This document shows positions 7,080 through 9,774 of a stretch of 9,774 nucleotides of DNA, piece by piece. Numbering within the stretch: position 1 is the first letter of the stretch; each line of letters starts with the position of its first letter. Below the pieces are notes generated by a model. The model did no database searches, was not told the origin of the DNA, and saw nothing but the letters and a program-made list of their open reading frames with translations. Both the position numbers and the translations under genes were made by a program. Source of the DNA: Candidatus Cloacimonadota bacterium (lineage in GTDB: Bacteria > Cloacimonadota > Cloacimonadia > Cloacimonadales > TCS61); NCBI GenBank assembly GCA_018654125.1, contig JABIME010000217.1, forward strand, positions 1-9,774. The letters are read 5' to 3'.

Positions 7080-7835
7080 ATGATAAATATAATAGATGTA
7101 CATTGCCACTTAGGTGAAGAAAGACTTCTTTCTAATCTAGATAAAGAACTTTTCGATGCAAAAGAAGCAGGAATTTCCAAATTTATTTCTAATGCTTTAT
7201 GCCAGGAAGAATTTGAATTAATGAATTCAAAGCAAATGCATGAATTTAAGGATACAATTTTTTGGACGGCTGGGATTCATCCCTACTATGATAAAAGTTC
7301 TGAAGATGATATTGAGTCATTAATAAAATTCTGTGATGAAAAAAGGATTATTGCAATTGGTGAGATTGGACTTGATAAAAGAAATGTTGATCATGAATGG
7401 CAGAAAAAAATACTTCTAATGCAACTCGATCTTGCAGCTAATTATAATTTACCTGTTGTTTTTCATACTGTTAGACAATATTATGAGTTGCATAAGATCC
7501 TAAAAAACAACTTCCCAAATGTACGTGGATTTTTACATGCATTTGATGCTTCACAAGAAGTTTTTGAAACTTTCTCTCAATACGATCTAGGATTTTCTTT
7601 AAATGCAAAACATCCTCAAGATAAAGTATTACGTGCAATAATTAAACATGGATATTATTTATTTGAAACCGATGCACCTTACATGAAATCACCAGAATCA
7701 AACGATGATTTTAATCATCTAAAAAACCTTAGAAAGATTGTAGAACAAATTTCAGTAAAAACAGAAATTGATTTAAATATTTTATTAGAAAGACAAAAAT
7801 ACAACGTTAGAAATTTATTTGAAACTGAGTTATAA
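7080..7835 (+). CDS. TatD family metal-dependent hydrolase (putative DNase)
   Basis: TatD-type enzymes are amidohydrolase-fold (TIM-barrel) metal-dependent nucleases; characterised members act as 3'-5' exonucleases on DNA or RNA in the cytoplasm. The 251-residue length is normal. All expected metal ligands can be seen: His8 and His10 in DVHCHLG, Glu95 in AIGEIGLD, His129 in VVFHTVR, His153 in GFLHAFDAS and Asp198 in FETDAPYM. The GIHPYY block (65-70) is also family-typical. The ribosome site is weak (AGAGAT, about 8 nt before the ATG), and the gene starts 22 bp after a terminator. It is followed 12 bp later by the TcdA-like gene, so the two are probably co-transcribed. The family has several paralogues (TatD, YcfH, YjjV types), and I cannot choose between them from sequence alone, so no symbol is given. 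Confidence 0.93.
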   Translation: MINIIDVHCHLGEERLLSNLDKELFDAKEAGISKFISNALCQEEFELMNSKQMHEFKDTIFWTAGIHPYYDKSSEDDIESLIKFCDEKRIIAIGEIGLDKRNVDHEWQKKILLMQLDLAANYNLPVVFHTVRQYYELHKILKNNFPNVRGFLHAFDASQEVFETFSQYDLGFSLNAKHPQDKVLRAIIKHGYYLFETDAPYMKSPESNDDFNHLKNLRKIVEQISVKTEIDLNILLERQKYNVRNLFETEL

Positions 7836-7847
7836 AAAGGATTCTTA

Positions 7848-8582
7848 ATGAAACAATTTAACCGAACTGAATTACTATTTGGGAAAGAAGCAATTGAGAT
7901 ATTCCAAAAGAGTAAAATTGCCGTAATGGGATTAGGTGGTGTTGGCTCCTTTGCAGCTGAAGGACTTGTAAGAAGCGGAATCGGCTCGATCTTACTTGTG
8001 GATTTTGACACTGTTGGACTTTCGAATTTGAACAGACAACTTCCTGCACTTCATAGTACAATTGGAAAGTTAAAAACAGAAGCAATGCGTGATAGATTGC
8101 TTGATATAAATCCTGATCTCGACATTAGAATATATTCAGATTTTTTTGATGATAAATCTAGAGATCAGCTTTTGCAGAATGTTGATTTTGTTGTAGATGC
8201 AATAGATAGTTTAGGACCAAAAGCAGAATTATTAGAATCAGTTTACAAGATGAAAATTCCAATTATTTCCGCAATGGGAGCTGCGGGAAGATTTGATCCT
8301 TCAAAAATTATTCAAACAGACATCTCTAAAACATATATGTGTCCTCTAGCTCGGAAAGTACGCAAATATTTACACAGAAGAGGTGTTTATAAAGGGATCC
8401 CAGTATTATTCTCTACAGAACAGCCAATACCGCAATTTGGTTTTGATGAAGGCTCTGATGAAGAATGGGTTTCTACACGTGGCAGAAAACGTGGAACACT
8501 TGGCTCAGTTGTTTATTTGCCAGCAATCATGGGAATGTGGGCTGCAAGTTACGTTTTGAGGAAGTTAGCAGGAAAATTATAA
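7848..8582 (+). CDS. tcdA: tRNA threonylcarbamoyladenosine dehydratase, TcdA/YgdL type E1-like enzyme
   Basis: TcdA uses ATP to dehydrate t6A at tRNA position 37 (ANN-decoding tRNAs) to the cyclic hydantoin form ct6A. The 244-residue protein begins with the family's FNRTELLFGKEA, then the Rossmann ATP-binding loop GLGGVGS (28-34), the acidic strand end LVDFDTV (50-56) and NLNRQ (60-64) carrying the E1-type Arg63. DAIDS (117-121) holds the conserved Asp, and SAMGAAGRFDPSKI (141-154) plus ISKTYMCPLARKVRKYL (159-175) are typical of TcdA rather than ThiF or MoeB. The C-terminal zinc CxxC pairs of MoeB/ThiF are absent, which also favours TcdA. AAAAGGA about 8 nt before the ATG is a good ribosome site. 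It lies 12 bp after the TatD-like gene and 22 bp before the SH3b-TPR gene. In E. coli activity depends on CsdA/CsdE; no such genes are in the window. Confidence 0.93.
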   Translation: MKQFNRTELLFGKEAIEIFQKSKIAVMGLGGVGSFAAEGLVRSGIGSILLVDFDTVGLSNLNRQLPALHSTIGKLKTEAMRDRLLDINPDLDIRIYSDFFDDKSRDQLLQNVDFVVDAIDSLGPKAELLESVYKMKIPIISAMGAAGRFDPSKIIQTDISKTYMCPLARKVRKYLHRRGVYKGIPVLFSTEQPIPQFGFDEGSDEEWVSTRGRKRGTLGSVVYLPAIMGMWAASYVLRKLAGKL

Positions 8583-8604
8583 AAATTTATAATTTGAGGG
8601 AAAG

Positions 8605-9774
8605 ATGAAGCAAAAAATTAGCAAAATTATTTTATTATTTATTGTATTATGTTTTTATACTTCACTAATTTCACAATCTATATCAAAAACTAGTAATAAA
8701 AAAAGTCCAACAAAACTTATTGAAAATCCTGAAGGAAGACTCCCAAATGATGATGAAGTTATTCTTAGAAAAGTAGGAATTATAATTTCATTGAAAGCAG
8801 CCATATACTCTCAACCTGATATTAATTCACCAATCATTGATTACGCTTCATTAGGTGATGTTTTCTTTGTTCAAGATATAGTGCAAACTCTAGTACGAAG
8901 AAATCAATATTACAGAGATGAATGGTTTCAAATTGTTTTTCCAGACTATACATTAGGTTGGGTTAATGCAAAAAATTTCAAGCTATCAGAAATTAAAGGG
9001 ATAGCTCCTAATAATCCATTTAAATATTCATATATCCCAGATAAAAAGCAAAAACTTGTCTCCGTTATGGCAAAGAAGATCTTTAATAGAGATGATGAAA
9101 CTAAATCCTCTTATCATGTTGGAAGATATATGCCTGAAGGATGGGATGAGGTATATGTTGATGAAAAAGCATGGGTGGATTTAGTGGACATCAAATCTTT
9201 AGTTGATATTAATATTTTCCATACAGAAAATGAAGTTTGTTTGAATTTTCTTTGGGAAAAGGCTAAACAAAATGAAAACTTTGATGAAGAGCATTCCTAC
9301 AGTATTTTTAATATTACCAAAAAAGATATTCTTTATAGGCTAACTGATAAACATCGAATGAAAAAGAATTACGATAAGGCTATTGAATGCCAAGAAATAT
9401 GTATGCAGCTTTACCCTGAATCAGCAAGTCCCTATCTAGTTATTGGGAATATTCATTGGTACAGTCTAAATAATATTCATGATGCTTTAGATTTTATTTT
9501 TCAAATATTCCATAACATTCCAGAAAGAATATTAAGTTATGATGAACATAATACAACAGTACACTATCAAGCATTCGATAAAATTAACCGGATAATTGCC
9601 GATTCCTATTTAGATCAAGAATCGAGTTTGTATTATTATCAAAAAGTTATTGAAATTACAGATTCACCTTTAGCTTATGTACAAGCTGTTCTTAAAAGAG
9701 TTAAAATACTTCGGCAGCAACAGAAATTTGAACTTGCCCTTGTAGAACTTAATTCTTGCTTGGAGAAATATCCA
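8605..9774 (+). CDS. Exported SH3b and TPR repeat protein, 3' end cut by the window
   Basis: An ATG at 8605, 4 nt after GAGGG, opens a frame with no stop for 390 codons to the window end, so the gene is incomplete. A signal peptide covers roughly 1-24 (MKQK, hydrophobic core, ISQS). The IVLC at 13-16 is not a good lipobox. Residues about 53-128 look like a bacterial SH3 domain, with VGIIISLKAAIYSQP, EWFQIVF and the closing GWVNAKNF. A second, degenerate SH3-like stretch may lie at about 148-198 (ending AWVDLVDI). From about 240 the protein turns helical with TPR-like repeats: KNYDKAIECQEICMQLYPES (254-273), then SPYLVIGNIHW and a later repeat LRQQQKFELALVELNSCLEKYP at the cut edge. SH3b domains often bind peptidoglycan or peptides, and TPRs mediate protein contacts, so a periplasmic envelope role is inferred. 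It may be co-transcribed with the TatD-like and tcdA genes. Confidence 0.85.
   Translation, partial: MKQKISKIILLFIVLCFYTSLISQSISKTSNKKSPTKLIENPEGRLPNDDEVILRKVGIIISLKAAIYSQPDINSPIIDYASLGDVFFVQDIVQTLVRRNQYYRDEWFQIVFPDYTLGWVNAKNFKLSEIKGIAPNNPFKYSYIPDKKQKLVSVMAKKIFNRDDETKSSYHVGRYMPEGWDEVYVDEKAWVDLVDIKSLVDINIFHTENEVCLNFLWEKAKQNENFDEEHSYSIFNITKKDILYRLTDKHRMKKNYDKAIECQEICMQLYPESASPYLVIGNIHWYSLNNIHDALDFIFQIFHNIPERILSYDEHNTTVHYQAFDKINRIIADSYLDQESSLYYYQKVIEITDSPLAYVQAVLKRVKILRQQQKFELALVELNSCLEKYP

Noticed and set aside
7715..8011. Minus-strand open frame across the TatD-like/tcdA junction
   Set aside because: It is antisense to two clearly assigned genes and has a composition expected of a shadow frame.
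8641..8652. IVLC as a lipoprotein signal in the SH3b-TPR protein
   Set aside because: The residue before Cys is Leu, not Gly, Ala or Ser, and the hydrophobic core continues past it.

Overview
The window looks like a chromosomal segment from an AT-rich (about one third GC, judged by eye), Gram-negative-type bacterium. The outer membrane is inferred from the FecR-barrel protein at 4887-7007, which has a signal peptide and a C-terminus ending in Phe. Folate-dependent TrmFO, a short NFACT protein and a FecR domain fused to a barrel would suit the FCB superphylum, possibly a Cloacimonadota-like lineage. That placement is an inference without database support.

Layout. The left edge holds the last 37 codons of an unidentified plus-strand gene (2-115). 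It converges on a minus-strand run of four genes that reads, in transcription order, NFACT/RqcH-like protein (4728-3274), queC (3259-2576), a secreted or anchored propeller-like protein (2553-1474) and trmFO (1470-160). Gaps in that run are 14, 22 and 3 bp, so it is probably one operon. The 44 bp between the converging genes carries a degenerate hexamer repeat.

A divergent intergenic region (4729-4886) separates this operon from the plus-strand genes. The first of these is a 706-residue protein with a signal peptide, a FecR domain, an acidic linker and a C-terminal beta-barrel-like region, followed by a clear hairpin-plus-T-tract terminator. Next come a TatD-family metal-dependent nuclease, a TcdA-type E1-like enzyme and an SH3b/TPR exported protein cut off by the right edge. 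These three are 12 and 22 bp apart and probably co-transcribed.

Functional theme. Four of the recognised genes act on tRNA or on translation quality: TrmFO (m5U54), QueC (queuosine precursor), TcdA (cyclic t6A37) and the NFACT protein (rescue of stalled 50S-peptidyl-tRNA). Three others (propeller-like, FecR-barrel, SH3b-TPR) are envelope proteins of unknown function. I see no mobile element, CRISPR array, tRNA or rRNA. Most of the window is housekeeping. The least ordinary item is the FecR-barrel protein with three acidic loops that resemble calcium-binding motifs.
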